Below, piece by piece: positions 17,262-29,219 of a DNA stretch of 64,000 nt. The notes below the pieces were generated by a model, which saw nothing but the letters and a program-made list of their open reading frames with translations, searched no databases and was not told the DNA's origin. This DNA comes from Roseibium sp. Sym1. Its GTDB lineage: Bacteria > Pseudomonadota > Alphaproteobacteria > Rhizobiales > Stappiaceae. The first letter of the stretch is position 1. Each line of letters opens with the position of its first letter. The stretch covers positions 4,686,501 to 4,750,500 of the forward strand of contig NZ_CP114786.1 of the NCBI RefSeq assembly GCF_027359675.1. Direction: 5' to 3'. The translations under genes were made by a program, and so were the position numbers.

Positions 17262-18671
17262 TCAGACGGAGTAGTACATGTCGAACTCGACCGGATGCGG
17301 GGTCATTTCGTAGCGCTCGACTTCTTCCATCTTCAGTTCGATATAGGCATCGATCTGGTCGTCGTCGAACACGCCGCCGGCCTTCAGGAAGTCGCGGTCG
17401 GCATCGACAGCTTCCAGGGCTTCGCGGAGGGAGCCACAGACGGTCGGGATCTCTGCGAGTTCTTCCGGCGGAAGGTCGTAGAGGTTCTTGTCCATTGCAT
17501 CACCCGGGTGCAGCTTGTTCTTGATGCCGTCGAGGCCGGCCATCAGGAGCGCGGAGAAGCACAGGTACGGGTTCGCGGTCGGATCCGGGAAACGGACTTC
17601 AACGCGCTTGGCCTTCGGAGATGCGGTGAACGGAATGCGGCAGGAGGCAGACCGGTTGCGCGAGGAGTAGGCCAGCAGAACCGGAGCTTCATAACCCGGG
17701 ACCAGACGCTTGTAGGAGTTGGTCGACGGGTTGGTGAAGGCGTTCAGGGCTTTCGCGTGCTTCAGGATACCACCGATGAAGTACAGGCAGGTCTCGGAGA
17801 GATCGGCGTACTGGTTGCCGGCAAAGGTCGGCTCGCCGCCGTTCCAGATGGACAGGTGGCAGTGCATGCCGGTGCCGTTGTCGCCGAAGACCGGCTTCGG
17901 CATGAAGGTCGAGGTCTTGCCATAGGCATGAGCGACCTGGTGCACGACATACTTGTAGACCTGCATGTTGTCGGCGCAACGGGTCAGGTGGTCGAACTTC
18001 ATGCCGAGTTCGTGCTGGGCAGCCGCCACTTCGTGGTGATGCTTCTCGGTCGGCACACCCATTTCGCCCATGACGGACAGCATTTCGGAGCGGATGTCCT
18101 GGGCGCTGTCGACCGGCGGGACCGGGAAGTAGCCGCCCTTGGTGCGCGGACGGTGGCCGAGGTTGCCGGTTTCATACTCGGAACCCATGTTGGACGGCAG
18201 CTCGGAGCTGTCCAGGATGAAGCCGGTGTTGTACGGGTCGGCGTTGAAGCGGACATCGTCGAACATGAAGAACTCGGCTTCCGGGCCGACATAGATGGTG
18301 TCGCCGAAACCACCGGACTTGACGTAGGCTTCCGCTTTCTTGGCGGTCATGCGCGGGTCGCGGTTGTAGCCTTCACCGGTGATCGGGTCGACGATGTCGC
18401 AGAAGATTGCCATGGTGGACTGGGCGAAGAACGGGTCCATGTGAGCGGATTCCGGATCCAGGATCAGCATCATGTCGGACTCGTTGATGGCCTTCCAGCC
18501 GGCAATGGACGAGCCGTCGAAGGCGACGCCTTCGGCGAACATGTCTTCATCGACAAGTGCAACATCCATGGTGACGTGCTGCATTTTGCCCTTCGGATCG
18601 GTAAAGCGCAGGTCGACGAATTTCACGTCCTTTTCCTGAATCTCCTTCAGGACTTCAGCGGCAGTGGTCAT
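17262..18671 (-). CDS. glnA: Glutamine synthetase type I
   Basis: GlnA makes glutamine from glutamate, ammonia and ATP, and is the main ammonium-assimilation enzyme. With the ATG at 18671 the protein is 469 residues, the standard GSI length; an ATG three codons upstream sits directly on the SD (AAAGGGA) and is less likely. Visible motifs include FDGSSIAGW, the EAEFFMFDD metal site, [13 protein letters not shown], and the ATP-binding region around NRSASCRIP. The adenylylation tyrosine is present in [10 protein letters not shown] near residue 397, so GlnE-type control is expected. It lies 128 bp downstream of glnB in the same direction, the classic glnBA unit. Confidence 0.97.
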   Translation of the reverse strand: MTTAAEVLKEIQEKDVKFVDLRFTDPKGKMQHVTMDVALVDEDMFAEGVAFDGSSIAGWKAINESDMMLILDPESAHMDPFFAQSTMAIFCDIVDPITGEGYNRDPRMTAKKAEAYVKSGGFGDTIYVGPEAEFFMFDDVRFNADPYNTGFILDSSELPSNMGSEYETGNLGHRPRTKGGYFPVPPVDSAQDIRSEMLSVMGEMGVPTEKHHHEVAAAQHELGMKFDHLTRCADNMQVYKYVVHQVAHAYGKTSTFMPKPVFGDNGTGMHCHLSIWNGGEPTFAGNQYADLSETCLYFIGGILKHAKALNAFTNPSTNSYKRLVPGYEAPVLLAYSSRNRSASCRIPFTASPKAKRVEVRFPDPTANPYLCFSALLMAGLDGIKNKLHPGDAMDKNLYDLPPEELAEIPTVCGSLREALEAVDADRDFLKAGGVFDDDQIDAYIELKMEEVERYEMTPHPVEFDMYYSV

Positions 18672-18799
18672 ATTGTCCATCCCTTTGATTTTTCGTGTGA
18701 ACGGTTGGGTTTGGTTCCGGCCCGGCAGAGTGTCTTTAAATTTGGCTCTGGGACTATCGGACCGGAATTCGGAATACCGGCGAATGCCGGAATGGTGGG

Positions 18800-19201
<402 letters not shown>

Positions 19202-19247
19202 TCAAAATCAGCCCGTCGGGCCCGGACGGGACCGTTGCGACCTTCAA

Positions 19248-19263
19248 AGCACGATGTGTGCCA
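19248..19263 (-). promoter_or_regulatory. Sigma-54-type promoter upstream of glnB
   Basis: The minus strand reads TGGCACACATCGTGCT: a -24 TGGCAC and a -12 GTGCT with the invariant GG-N10-GC spacing. It differs from consensus at one base of the -12 box (TTGC to GTGC). The transcript leader to glnB would be about 100 nt. Confidence 0.7.
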
Positions 19264-19294
19264 ATCGGTAGAGGGGCCCCGGAATTTTTTTTGG

Positions 19295-19333
19295 AGCCGG
19301 GATTTCCGCCACCAAAAGCGGCAGATCCCGGCT
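19295..19333. repeat. Extended inverted repeat between glnB and nnr
   Basis: AGCCGGGAT (19295-19303) pairs with ATCCCGGCT (19325-19333), with an inner CCGC/GCGG pair. A run of eight T precedes it on the plus strand, so neither direction has a proper terminator U-tract. It lies upstream of the sigma-54 promoter and may be part of the control region. Confidence 0.45.
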
Positions 19334-19500
19334 GTGCAGTTGGTAGCATGCGGTCTTTCAACCTATCAAGTGATTATAAAGTGTGCAAAGTGCCGTAAAA
19401 ATAGGCGGCATTTGCCGAGGCGCGGCCGTCACTGCAGAGGCACTCGACAAAACTGCAGATCCCGGCCACCTTGCCGAAGACATCAGGAGAGCTCTGCACA

Positions 19501-21036
19501 ATGAAGCCAGGAAAGTCACGGGATAATGCGGTTTTGCTGACGCCGGACGAGATGGCGCAGGCCGACCGGATGACTATTTCTGCCGGAGTAGAAGGCATTG
19601 TGCTCATGGAACGGGCAGGTCAGGCGGTGGCACGGGCCGCGGCCAGTCTGGCCGTGAAGGGAGCACGGATTGTCGTGCTGTGCGGGCCCGGCAACAACGG
19701 GGGCGACGGCTTTATCGCTGCACGCTGCCTGGCCGCCGCCGGGTTCCGCGTCAGCGTTCTGCTGCTCAAGGCGGCAGACGTCTTGAAGGGAGATGCCCTT
19801 GAGGCGTATGGCCGAATGGGACTGCCGGGCGTTCCGGCACTTGATGATGCCCTGGTTGCGGACGATGTCCCCGCGCTGCTGGCGGATTCGGACATGATCG
19901 TCGATGCCCTGTTCGGGGCCGGGCTGGACCGGCCGCTGACCGGTGCCGTTGGCAAGCTTGTCGAGAGCGTCAACAAGACAGGAAAGCCGGTGCTCTCGGT
20001 TGATCTTCCATCCGGCGTGAACGGGGCGGATGGCGCCACGGCCGGAGCCGCCATCAAGGCGCAGGCGACAGTCACCTTTTTCCGCGAAAAACCCGGGCAT
20101 CTGCTGCATCCGGGCAGGGCGCTTTGCGGCGCCGTCGAAGTTGCCGACATCGGCATCACGGCGCAGGTGCTCGACGAGATCGCGCCAGAAACGTTCGCCA
20201 ACGGTCCGGATCTCTGGCTGCAGGCCTGGCCGGCCCACGATCCTGCCGGGCACAAATATTCAAGAGGCCATGCGGTTGTTTTCGGCGGACCGGTTGCCGC
20301 CACGGGCGCGGCTCGGCTTTCGGCGGGCGCGGCGCTGAGGGCAGGGGCGGGACTTGTGACGCTGGCGTCGCCGCCGGACGCGGTGATGGTCAATGCCTGT
20401 CACCTGACGGCCGTCATGCTGAAAAAGCTGGCGGGAGAGGACGCGATCGCGAACCTGCTGGGAGACGCGCGCCTGAACGCGATTCTGATCGGGCCGGGCT
20501 TTGGCATTGGGGAAAGGACCCGTGCCGCAGTCGGGGACATCCTGAAGGCGGGGCGGGCGACGGTGCTTGATGCGGACGCACTGACAAGTTTTGCCGATTG
20601 CCCGGAAACCTTGTTCGAATGGATCAGGGGAAACGGCTCACCTGTCATTCTGACGCCGCACGAAGGTGAATTCGCGCGGCTGTTTGCCGGGCTGGAAGGC
20701 GGAAAGCTTGAGCGCGCACGCGCGGCGGCCGCCAAGTCCGGTGCAATTGTCATTCTCAAGGGACCGGACACGGTCATCGCCGCGCCGGATGGCCGGGCGG
20801 CGATCAACCGCAACGCGCCGCCCTGGCTGGCAACCGCAGGGTCAGGCGATGTGTTGGCCGGCATTGCGGCAGGTCTGCTCGCACAGGGCGTGCCGGGCTT
20901 TGACGCGGCCGCCCAGGCGGTCTGGCTGCACGGGGAAGCCGGCCTGGAAGCGGGACCGGGCCTGACCGCGGAAGACCTTGCGCCGGCGCTGAAACCGGCG
21001 ATCCGCGCGCTTGTGGAGAAAACCGGGCAGGGCTGA
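19501..21036 (+). CDS. nnr: Bifunctional NAD(P)H-hydrate epimerase / ADP-dependent dehydratase
   Basis: This fused repair enzyme converts damaged R- and S-NAD(P)HX back to NAD(P)H in the cytoplasm. The 511-residue protein has an N-terminal YjeF_N epimerase domain (about residues 10-220) with CGPGNNGGDGF. The C-terminal ribokinase-like dehydratase domain (about 230-505) has the signature ATAGSGDVLAG. The start at 19501 has a CAGGAG SD; an upstream ATG in frame has none. It is divergent from glnB. Confidence 0.95.
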   Translation: MKPGKSRDNAVLLTPDEMAQADRMTISAGVEGIVLMERAGQAVARAAASLAVKGARIVVLCGPGNNGGDGFIAARCLAAAGFRVSVLLLKAADVLKGDALEAYGRMGLPGVPALDDALVADDVPALLADSDMIVDALFGAGLDRPLTGAVGKLVESVNKTGKPVLSVDLPSGVNGADGATAGAAIKAQATVTFFREKPGHLLHPGRALCGAVEVADIGITAQVLDEIAPETFANGPDLWLQAWPAHDPAGHKYSRGHAVVFGGPVAATGAARLSAGAALRAGAGLVTLASPPDAVMVNACHLTAVMLKKLAGEDAIANLLGDARLNAILIGPGFGIGERTRAAVGDILKAGRATVLDADALTSFADCPETLFEWIRGNGSPVILTPHEGEFARLFAGLEGGKLERARAAAAKSGAIVILKGPDTVIAAPDGRAAINRNAPPWLATAGSGDVLAGIAAGLLAQGVPGFDAAAQAVWLHGEAGLEAGPGLTAEDLAPALKPAIRALVEKTGQG

Positions 21037-21125
21037 GGTGAGCGCCCGCTTTTTCCTTTGACGGGAAAATCAGCGGTGCTATAGAGGCCCCGCTTCAAAC
21101 GCGGGGCGCCCAAAGCCTGCGCGAT

Positions 21126-21210
<85 letters not shown>

Positions 21211-21480
21211 TGCTTTTTGAGCTACCTGAGAAGGTTGAACGGAAGTTGGTTGAGCCGCTCATGAGCCGCGTTTTCTCCCGCAAATCCCCGCTCTCCCCTT
21301 GACACTTCAAGGTCCAAGCTTTATCGCGCTCCCATCGTGCGTCTCGGACTCTGTTCGGGGCGATGCATGGCCGTTTGAACGCTCCTGTCAAAAGGGGAGT
21401 GCAGGCAATGCGGCACACGGGATTTTAAAAACGAAACCTCCGGGGCGGATTGCCGCTCGGGATCGAGGACGACAAAACCC

Positions 21481-22830
21481 ATGCAGGTAACCGAAACCCT
21501 TTCCGAGGGCCTCAAGCGCGAGCTGAAAATCGACATTCCGGCTGGTGATCTCGCCGCCAAGCTCGACGATTACATGGCCGACCTGAAATCCAAGGCCAAC
21601 ATCAAGGGCTTCCGCCCGGGCAAGGTTCCGCTCGGCCATCTGAAGAAGATGTATGGCCGCCAGGCCATGGCCGAGATCCTGTCGAACACCATCCAGGAAA
21701 CCACCCAGAAGGCCGTTGAAGAGCGCTCCGAGCGCCCGGCTCTGACCCCGGAAATCGATCTGCCGGAAGAAGACGCCGAGAAGATCATGGCCGGTGACGC
21801 CGACCTGTCCTTCAAGATGACCTACGATGTTCTGCCCGAGTTCGAAATCGTCGATTTCGCCGGCATCGAGATCGAGCGTCCGGTGGTCGAGATCGACGAA
21901 AGCGAAGTCGACGAGCAGGTCGCCGAAATCGCCAAGAACAACACCCCGTTCGATGCCAAGAAAGGCAAGGCCAAGGATGGCGACCGGGTGACCATGTCCT
22001 ATCTCGGCAAGATCGACGGTGAGCCGTTCGAGGGCGGTGCCGACGAGAACGGCATGCTGGTGCTCGGTTCCGGCCAGTTCATCCCGGGCTTCGAAGAGCA
22101 GCTCGTCGGCGTCAAGGCCGGCGACGAGAAGGTCGTCGAAGTCAGCTTCCCGGAAGACTACCCGGCAGCTCACCTGGCGGGCAAGGCGGCGACGTTCGAC
22201 GTCGTGGTCAAGGAAGTCGCCGCTCCGGGTGAAGCCAAGATCGACGACGAGTTCGCCAAGGGCCTCGGCCTTGAGTCGCTCGACAAGCTGAAGGAAATCG
22301 TCCGCGGCCAGATCGAGGGCCAGTTCGGCCAGATGACCCGCCAGCGCGTCAAGCGCCAGCTTCTGGACAAGCTGGACGAGCATTACTCGTTCGATCTTCC
22401 CGAAAAGCTGCTGGACAGCGAATTCGATGTGGTCTGGCGCCAGGTCGAAGAGGACATGAAGCGCAACGAGAAGACCTTCGAGGACGAGGACACCACGGAA
22501 GAAGAGGCGAAGGCGGAATACCGCAAGATCGCCGAGCGCCGTGTCCGTCTCGGCCTTGTTCTCTCCGAGATCGGCGAGAAGAACGAGATCCAGGTCACCG
22601 ACGAGGAACTGCAGCGCGCGCTCTATGATCGTGTCCGCCAGTTCCCGGGCCAGGAGCAGCAGGTGTTCGAATTCTACAAGAACAACCAGCAGGCCCTGGC
22701 GAGCCTGCGTGCGCCGATCTACGAGGAAAAGGTCGTCGACTACATGCTCGAGCTCGCCAAGGTGACCGACAAGACGGTGACCAAGGACGAGCTGGAGAAG
22801 CTGGTTGCAGAGGACGAGGAAGAAGCCTGA
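21481..22830 (+). CDS. tig: Trigger factor, ribosome-associated chaperone/PPIase
   Basis: Trigger factor binds near the ribosome exit tunnel and folds nascent chains. The 449-residue protein has the N-terminal ribosome-binding domain with the signature GFRPGKVPL at residues 41-49. An FKBP-type PPIase domain follows (about 160-245, GDRVTMSYLGKIDGEPFEGG), then a helical C-terminal chaperone domain with an acidic tail. It starts the tig-clpP-clpX-lon-hup block, a common bacterial arrangement. A terminator with a T6 tail lies between it and clpP, so clpP probably has its own promoter. Confidence 0.97.
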   Translation: MQVTETLSEGLKRELKIDIPAGDLAAKLDDYMADLKSKANIKGFRPGKVPLGHLKKMYGRQAMAEILSNTIQETTQKAVEERSERPALTPEIDLPEEDAEKIMAGDADLSFKMTYDVLPEFEIVDFAGIEIERPVVEIDESEVDEQVAEIAKNNTPFDAKKGKAKDGDRVTMSYLGKIDGEPFEGGADENGMLVLGSGQFIPGFEEQLVGVKAGDEKVVEVSFPEDYPAAHLAGKAATFDVVVKEVAAPGEAKIDDEFAKGLGLESLDKLKEIVRGQIEGQFGQMTRQRVKRQLLDKLDEHYSFDLPEKLLDSEFDVVWRQVEEDMKRNEKTFEDEDTTEEEAKAEYRKIAERRVRLGLVLSEIGEKNEIQVTDEELQRALYDRVRQFPGQEQQVFEFYKNNQQALASLRAPIYEEKVVDYMLELAKVTDKTVTKDELEKLVAEDEEEA

Positions 22831-22852
22831 CCGGTTTTCTCCCCGTCATCCC

Positions 22853-22895
22853 CAGATGCGGCGCTTGCTTTAACCTTGCATTCACGCCGCATCTG
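22853..22895. repeat. Inverted repeat after tig
   Basis: CAGATGCGGCG (22853-22863) and CGCCGCATCTG (22885-22895) form a perfect 11-bp stem with a 21-nt loop. There is no U-tract, so it may be an RNA-stabilising or palindromic intergenic element rather than a terminator. Confidence 0.5.
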
Positions 22896-22914
22896 CCATG
22901 ACTTTGCGTTGAGG

Positions 22915-22948
22915 GCGACATCCCATATATACGGGGTGTCGCTTTTTT
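22915..22948 (+). terminator. Intrinsic terminator between tig and clpP
   Basis: GCGACATCCC pairs with GGGGTGTCGC (10 bp with one U-G pair) around an AT-rich loop, followed by TTTTTT. Confidence 0.75.
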
Positions 22949-23033
22949 CGAGTCAGGCCCAGATTCGATGCGCTTCTAGGCCTGTTTCCTGTCCGGTGAC
23001 CGCCGGGCAACATCTCAAGCATATGGATGAGGT

Positions 23034-23669
23034 ATGAAGGATCCTGTCGATATCTACATGAACACTCTCGTGCCGATGGTTGTCGAACAGACAAACCGGG
23101 GCGAGCGGGCCTTCGATATCTACTCGCGCCTGCTGAAGGAGCGCATCATCTTCATGACCGGTCCGGTCGAAGATCACGTGGCCACCCTGATCAGCGCCCA
23201 GCTTCTCTATCTGGAGGCTGAGAACCCGAGCAAGGAAATCGCGATCTACATCAACTCCCCGGGCGGACTCGTCACGTCCGGGCTGGCGATCTATGATACG
23301 ATGCAGTTCATTCGGCCCGCCGTGTCGACGCTGTGCATCGGCCAGGCTGCGTCCATGGGCTCCTTGCTCCTGGCGGCCGGCGAGAAGGACATGCGCTTCA
23401 TTCTGCCGAACGCGCGCGTGATGGTGCACCAGCCGTCCGGCGGGTTCCGCGGCCAGGCCGCCGACATCATGCTGCATGCCCAGGAAATCCTGGCCATGAA
23501 GCGGCGGCTGAATGACATTTATGTCAAGCATACCGGACAAAGCCTGGATCAGGTCGAAGAGGCGCTCGAGCGCGACAACTTCATGACCGCGGAGCGTGCC
23601 AAGGAGTTCGGTATTGTTGACAAGGTCATTTCTGACCGCATGACGCTTGGCGCTGATGACGACAAGTAA
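23034..23669 (+). CDS. clpP: ATP-dependent Clp protease proteolytic subunit
   Basis: ClpP forms the 14-mer serine protease chamber that works with ClpX or ClpA. The 211-residue protein has catalytic Ser107 in GQAASMGS, the His in MVHQPSGG (about residue 132) and the Asp near 181. It starts [19 protein letters not shown], typical of alphaproteobacterial ClpP1. clpX follows 235 bp downstream in the same direction. Confidence 0.97.
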   Translation: MKDPVDIYMNTLVPMVVEQTNRGERAFDIYSRLLKERIIFMTGPVEDHVATLISAQLLYLEAENPSKEIAIYINSPGGLVTSGLAIYDTMQFIRPAVSTLCIGQAASMGSLLLAAGEKDMRFILPNARVMVHQPSGGFRGQAADIMLHAQEILAMKRRLNDIYVKHTGQSLDQVEEALERDNFMTAERAKEFGIVDKVISDRMTLGADDDK

Positions 23670-23904
23670 GCGGGCTTACCTGGCCTTAAGCATGGAACCA
23701 GATTCCGTGGTTTTGGCCGGGAAATCCCCAAGAGATGCCGGGTTTTCATCTTTGCCTTAAACCTATATTGATTTTTACTGGCGAAGCATGATGACATCAT
23801 GGTGTGAAGAGGCGCCCGTCGTCGCTCAGGAGCCGGTTCAGCCACAAAGTGGCCGCATCCGGACAGAATAAGGGGAAACTCCCCACAAACGCGAGGTTGA
23901 CTAC

Positions 23905-25170
23905 ATGACCAAGGCCAGCGGCAGCGATTCAAAGAATACGCTCTACTGTTCCTTCTGCGGCAAGAGCCAGCATGAGGTTCGTAAGCTGATCGCCGGCCCG
24001 ACTGTTTTCATTTGCGATGAATGTGTCGAGCTGTGCATGGATATTATCCGCGAGGAGAACAAGTCCTCGCTGGTGAAGTCTCGGGACGGAATCCCGACCC
24101 CTCAGGAGATTCGCGACGTTCTTGACGATTATGTGATCGGTCAGGGCAGCGCCAAGAAGGTCCTTTCGGTCGCCGTCCACAATCACTACAAGCGCCTCAA
24201 TCACGCATCGAAGAACAACGATGTGGAATTGGCGAAATCGAATATCCTGCTGGTCGGACCGACCGGTTGCGGCAAGACCCTTCTTGCGCAGACCCTTGCG
24301 CGCATTCTGGACGTGCCGTTCACGATGGCCGACGCGACCACGCTGACCGAAGCCGGCTATGTGGGCGAGGATGTCGAGAACATCATCCTGAAACTGCTGC
24401 AATCGGCCGACTACAATGTCGAGCGCGCGCAGCGCGGCATCGTCTATATCGACGAAGTCGACAAGATCAGCCGCAAGGCCGACAATCCGTCGATCACGCG
24501 TGATGTCTCGGGCGAGGGCGTGCAGCAGGCACTTCTGAAGATCATGGAAGGCACGGTGGCCTCCGTTCCGCCGCAGGGCGGGCGCAAGCATCCGCAGCAG
24601 GAATTCCTGCAGGTGGACACGACCAACATCCTGTTCATCTGCGGCGGTGCCTTTGCCGGTCTCGACAAGATCATCTCTGATCGAGGCACGCAGACATCCA
24701 TCGGTTTCCAGGCCCAGGTTCACGCTCCCGAGGATCGCCGGATCGGCGAACTGTTCTCGGAACTGGAACCGGAAGACCTGCTCAAGTTCGGTCTCATTCC
24801 GGAATTCGTCGGCCGTCTGCCGGTGATCGCGACCCTGGAAGACCTCGACGAAGATGCCCTGGTGACAATCCTGACCGAGCCGAAGAACGCGCTCGTCAAG
24901 CAGTACCAGCGTCTGTTCGAGATGGAGCAGGTGGAGTTGTCCTTCCACGAGGAGGCACTCAAGGCGATTGCCCGCAAGGCGATCGAGCGCAAGACCGGTG
25001 CACGCGGTCTCCGTTCCATCCTGGAATCCATCCTGCTCGACACGATGTACGAGCTTCCGGGCCTCAAGGGCGTGAAGGAAGTCGTGATCTCGCCGGAAGT
25101 GGTGAAAGGGGAGGCGCGTCCTCTCTACATCTACGAGGATCGGGAAGAAACCTCCGCGACCAGCGCATGA
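23905..25170 (+). CDS. clpX: ATP-dependent Clp protease ATP-binding subunit ClpX
   Basis: ClpX is the AAA+ unfoldase that feeds substrates to ClpP; in alphaproteobacteria it also degrades cell-cycle regulators. The 421-residue protein has the N-terminal C4 zinc-binding domain (CSFCGKSQ and CDECVELC). Walker A is GPTGCGKT at residues 118-125, Walker B is IVYIDEVDK, and the pore loop GYVGEDVE and sensor regions are present. A strong terminator follows. Confidence 0.98.
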   Translation: MTKASGSDSKNTLYCSFCGKSQHEVRKLIAGPTVFICDECVELCMDIIREENKSSLVKSRDGIPTPQEIRDVLDDYVIGQGSAKKVLSVAVHNHYKRLNHASKNNDVELAKSNILLVGPTGCGKTLLAQTLARILDVPFTMADATTLTEAGYVGEDVENIILKLLQSADYNVERAQRGIVYIDEVDKISRKADNPSITRDVSGEGVQQALLKIMEGTVASVPPQGGRKHPQQEFLQVDTTNILFICGGAFAGLDKIISDRGTQTSIGFQAQVHAPEDRRIGELFSELEPEDLLKFGLIPEFVGRLPVIATLEDLDEDALVTILTEPKNALVKQYQRLFEMEQVELSFHEEALKAIARKAIERKTGARGLRSILESILLDTMYELPGLKGVKEVVISPEVVKGEARPLYIYEDREETSATSA

Positions 25171-25201
25171 TGACCCGGCGCGGACGCACATAACCGTGAA
25201 G

Positions 25202-25234
25202 AAATGCCGCTTCCCCGGGAGCGGCATTTTTTTT
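25202..25234 (+). terminator. clpX terminator
   Basis: AAATGCCGCT and AGCGGCATTT pair across a short loop, followed by a run of eight T. Confidence 0.93.
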
Positions 25235-25327
25235 GAATTTCGTGCGTTTGAGGGTTTCCGTGGCGGTTTTCCACCGGCGCCCTGAGTCGTCAACAGACAA
25301 GAGTTGCGGTCGTTGCGCGATTGCCTT

Positions 25328-25348
25328 GACACCGGCAGGTCCGGTGTC
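25328..25348. promoter_or_regulatory. Perfect inverted repeat upstream of lon
   Basis: GACACCGG-CAGGT-CCGGTGTC is an 8-bp perfect dyad overlapping a TTGACA-like -35 element, 160 bp upstream of lon. It could be an operator or an RNA hairpin. The rest of the 338-bp clpX-lon gap shows nothing else clear. Confidence 0.4.
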
Positions 25349-25508
25349 CACCTAATAGAGACAAGTACGGCTTGCGCGGTCCGTCAGTGCGCCCAATTCG
25401 GGGTACTGCGGTCAGGCCACCAGGACCTCTGGGTCCGGAAGCCGTGTTCCAGTGTTTCGGCTGCCTTTTTGTTGAGTGGGGCCGCGACACGCTGAGAAAG
25501 GAAAAAAA

Positions 25509-27935
<2,427 letters not shown>

Positions 27936-27963
27936 AGTCCATGTTGCAGTGCGGAAAATGAAG

Positions 27964-27992
27964 AACCCCGGGAAAACCGGGGTTTTTCTTTT
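27964..27992 (+). terminator. lon terminator
   Basis: AACCCCGG and CCGGGGTT pair around GAAAA, followed by TTTCTTTTG. Confidence 0.9.
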
Positions 27993-28122
27993 GAAAAACA
28001 GGTCAAAATGGCTGTTTTCTGCGAAAAAAACCCTTGCGTTTCATGTCAAATCAACCGAATTTCGCGCAACGGCGCTGACAGGAATCGTCGGCACTCTGCC
28101 GTTTCTTAGAAAGGTATCTGCT

Positions 28123-28398
28123 ATGAATAAGAACGATCTGATCGCAGCTGTTGCAGAAAAGACCGGCCTCACCAAGGCGCAGGCAGGCGAAGCAGTTGAC
28201 GCTACTTTTGACGCAGTCACTCAGACGCTGAAGAGTGGCGATGAAGTCCGCATCATCGGCTTTGGCAACTTCACGGTGTCCGCACGCGCTGCCACCGAAG
28301 GCCGTAACCCGCGGACTGGCGAAACGATCCAGATCCCGGCTTCTAAGACGCCGAAGTTCAAGGCCGGCAAGGGCCTGAAGGACGCTGTGAACGCCTAA
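28123..28398 (+). CDS. hupB: HU family DNA-binding protein
   Basis: HU is a small nucleoid protein that bends DNA. The 91-residue protein starts [20 protein letters not shown] and has the beta-arm segment [14 protein letters not shown]. The C-terminal basic helix [11 protein letters not shown] is present. The length is exact for the family. The SD AGAAAGGT precedes ATG 28123. It is a single-gene unit with its own strong terminator. Confidence 0.97.
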   Translation: MNKNDLIAAVAEKTGLTKAQAGEAVDATFDAVTQTLKSGDEVRIIGFGNFTVSARAATEGRNPRTGETIQIPASKTPKFKAGKGLKDAVNA

Positions 28399-28423
28399 GG
28401 CCTTCGCACGCGAATTTCTTCGG

Positions 28424-28461
28424 AAAACCCCGTGTCCGGGATACCGGACACGGGGTTTTTT
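28424..28461 (+). terminator. hupB terminator
   Basis: CCCCGTGTCCGG and CCGGACACGGGG form a 12-bp stem around a short loop, followed by TTTTTT. Confidence 0.95.
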
Positions 28462-28562
28462 GTGTCCGTCTTGACAATCATCGGTTGGCTCATTCATCTG
28501 ATGCACGCTTCCTGCCGGGGAGGTGCAAACCGAGGCTCCGGACTGTTCATCGAAAGGCCGCC

Positions 28563-29216
28563 ATGTCCCTGCATGCCATCATTCGCAACCGCCAACGGGC
28601 TCTCTACAATGCCTGGGTACGGCAACCCATGATGCAGATGCAGGTCGAACACCCGGGGGTGCTCGGCAGACTGGTGTTTCTGGATAGCTACGACGACAGC
28701 ATCCAGGCGCGTCAACTCGGCCGCAGCAGCTTAACGAATGTGGCTCTGGTTCAGCGCCCGGGGAATCCGGACGAGAATGCCAGCGTGTGGGTGCGTGCCG
28801 GTTACAGCGGCTACAGGCAGGCCTGGGTCAATTTCATCGAGGAAGTCTACGGCACGAGAGTCTCCTCCAGCGATCTGGCCGGCTACAACATCGATCATCT
28901 CTTCAACAGGGCACGAAGCCCGGCGCAGGCCGGCTTCGTCCGCATCGAGGCCATCGACGGCGCCATCAACCAGGCATGGGGCCGGAATTTCGAACGGGCT
29001 GTCAGCGACACGAAATCCGGCGGCAACGACCGCCTCAGAAACACGATGAGCTGGGTGATCGCCGCCAAGCTTATGAACCAGCCACCTCCACGCGGTCCCA
29101 ACGATGTGCAGGGGATCGCGGATCTGGTGCGGTTCTTCAGCCGCAACGGTTTCAGCGCGGCCGAAGCGCAGCGGGGCGTGGATGGCATGTTCGAGCATGC
29201 CTACCGCTTCCGCTGA
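28563..29216 (+). CDS. Hypothetical protein (217 aa)
   Basis: The protein starts MSLHAIIRNRQRALYNAW. It has no signal peptide or membrane helix and is basic. A segment GYNIDHLFNRARS around residue 108 places His, Asn and Arg in a way loosely reminiscent of nuclease-like motifs, but I cannot assign a family. The C-terminal part (DLVRFFSRNGFSAAEAQRGVDG) looks like a compact helix pair. The coding frame is supported by codon periodicity and the convergent amine oxidase, whose stop lies only 3 bp away. Confidence 0.6.
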   Translation: MSLHAIIRNRQRALYNAWVRQPMMQMQVEHPGVLGRLVFLDSYDDSIQARQLGRSSLTNVALVQRPGNPDENASVWVRAGYSGYRQAWVNFIEEVYGTRVSSSDLAGYNIDHLFNRARSPAQAGFVRIEAIDGAINQAWGRNFERAVSDTKSGGNDRLRNTMSWVIAAKLMNQPPPRGPNDVQGIADLVRFFSRNGFSAAEAQRGVDGMFEHAYRFR

Positions 29217-29219
29217 GCC

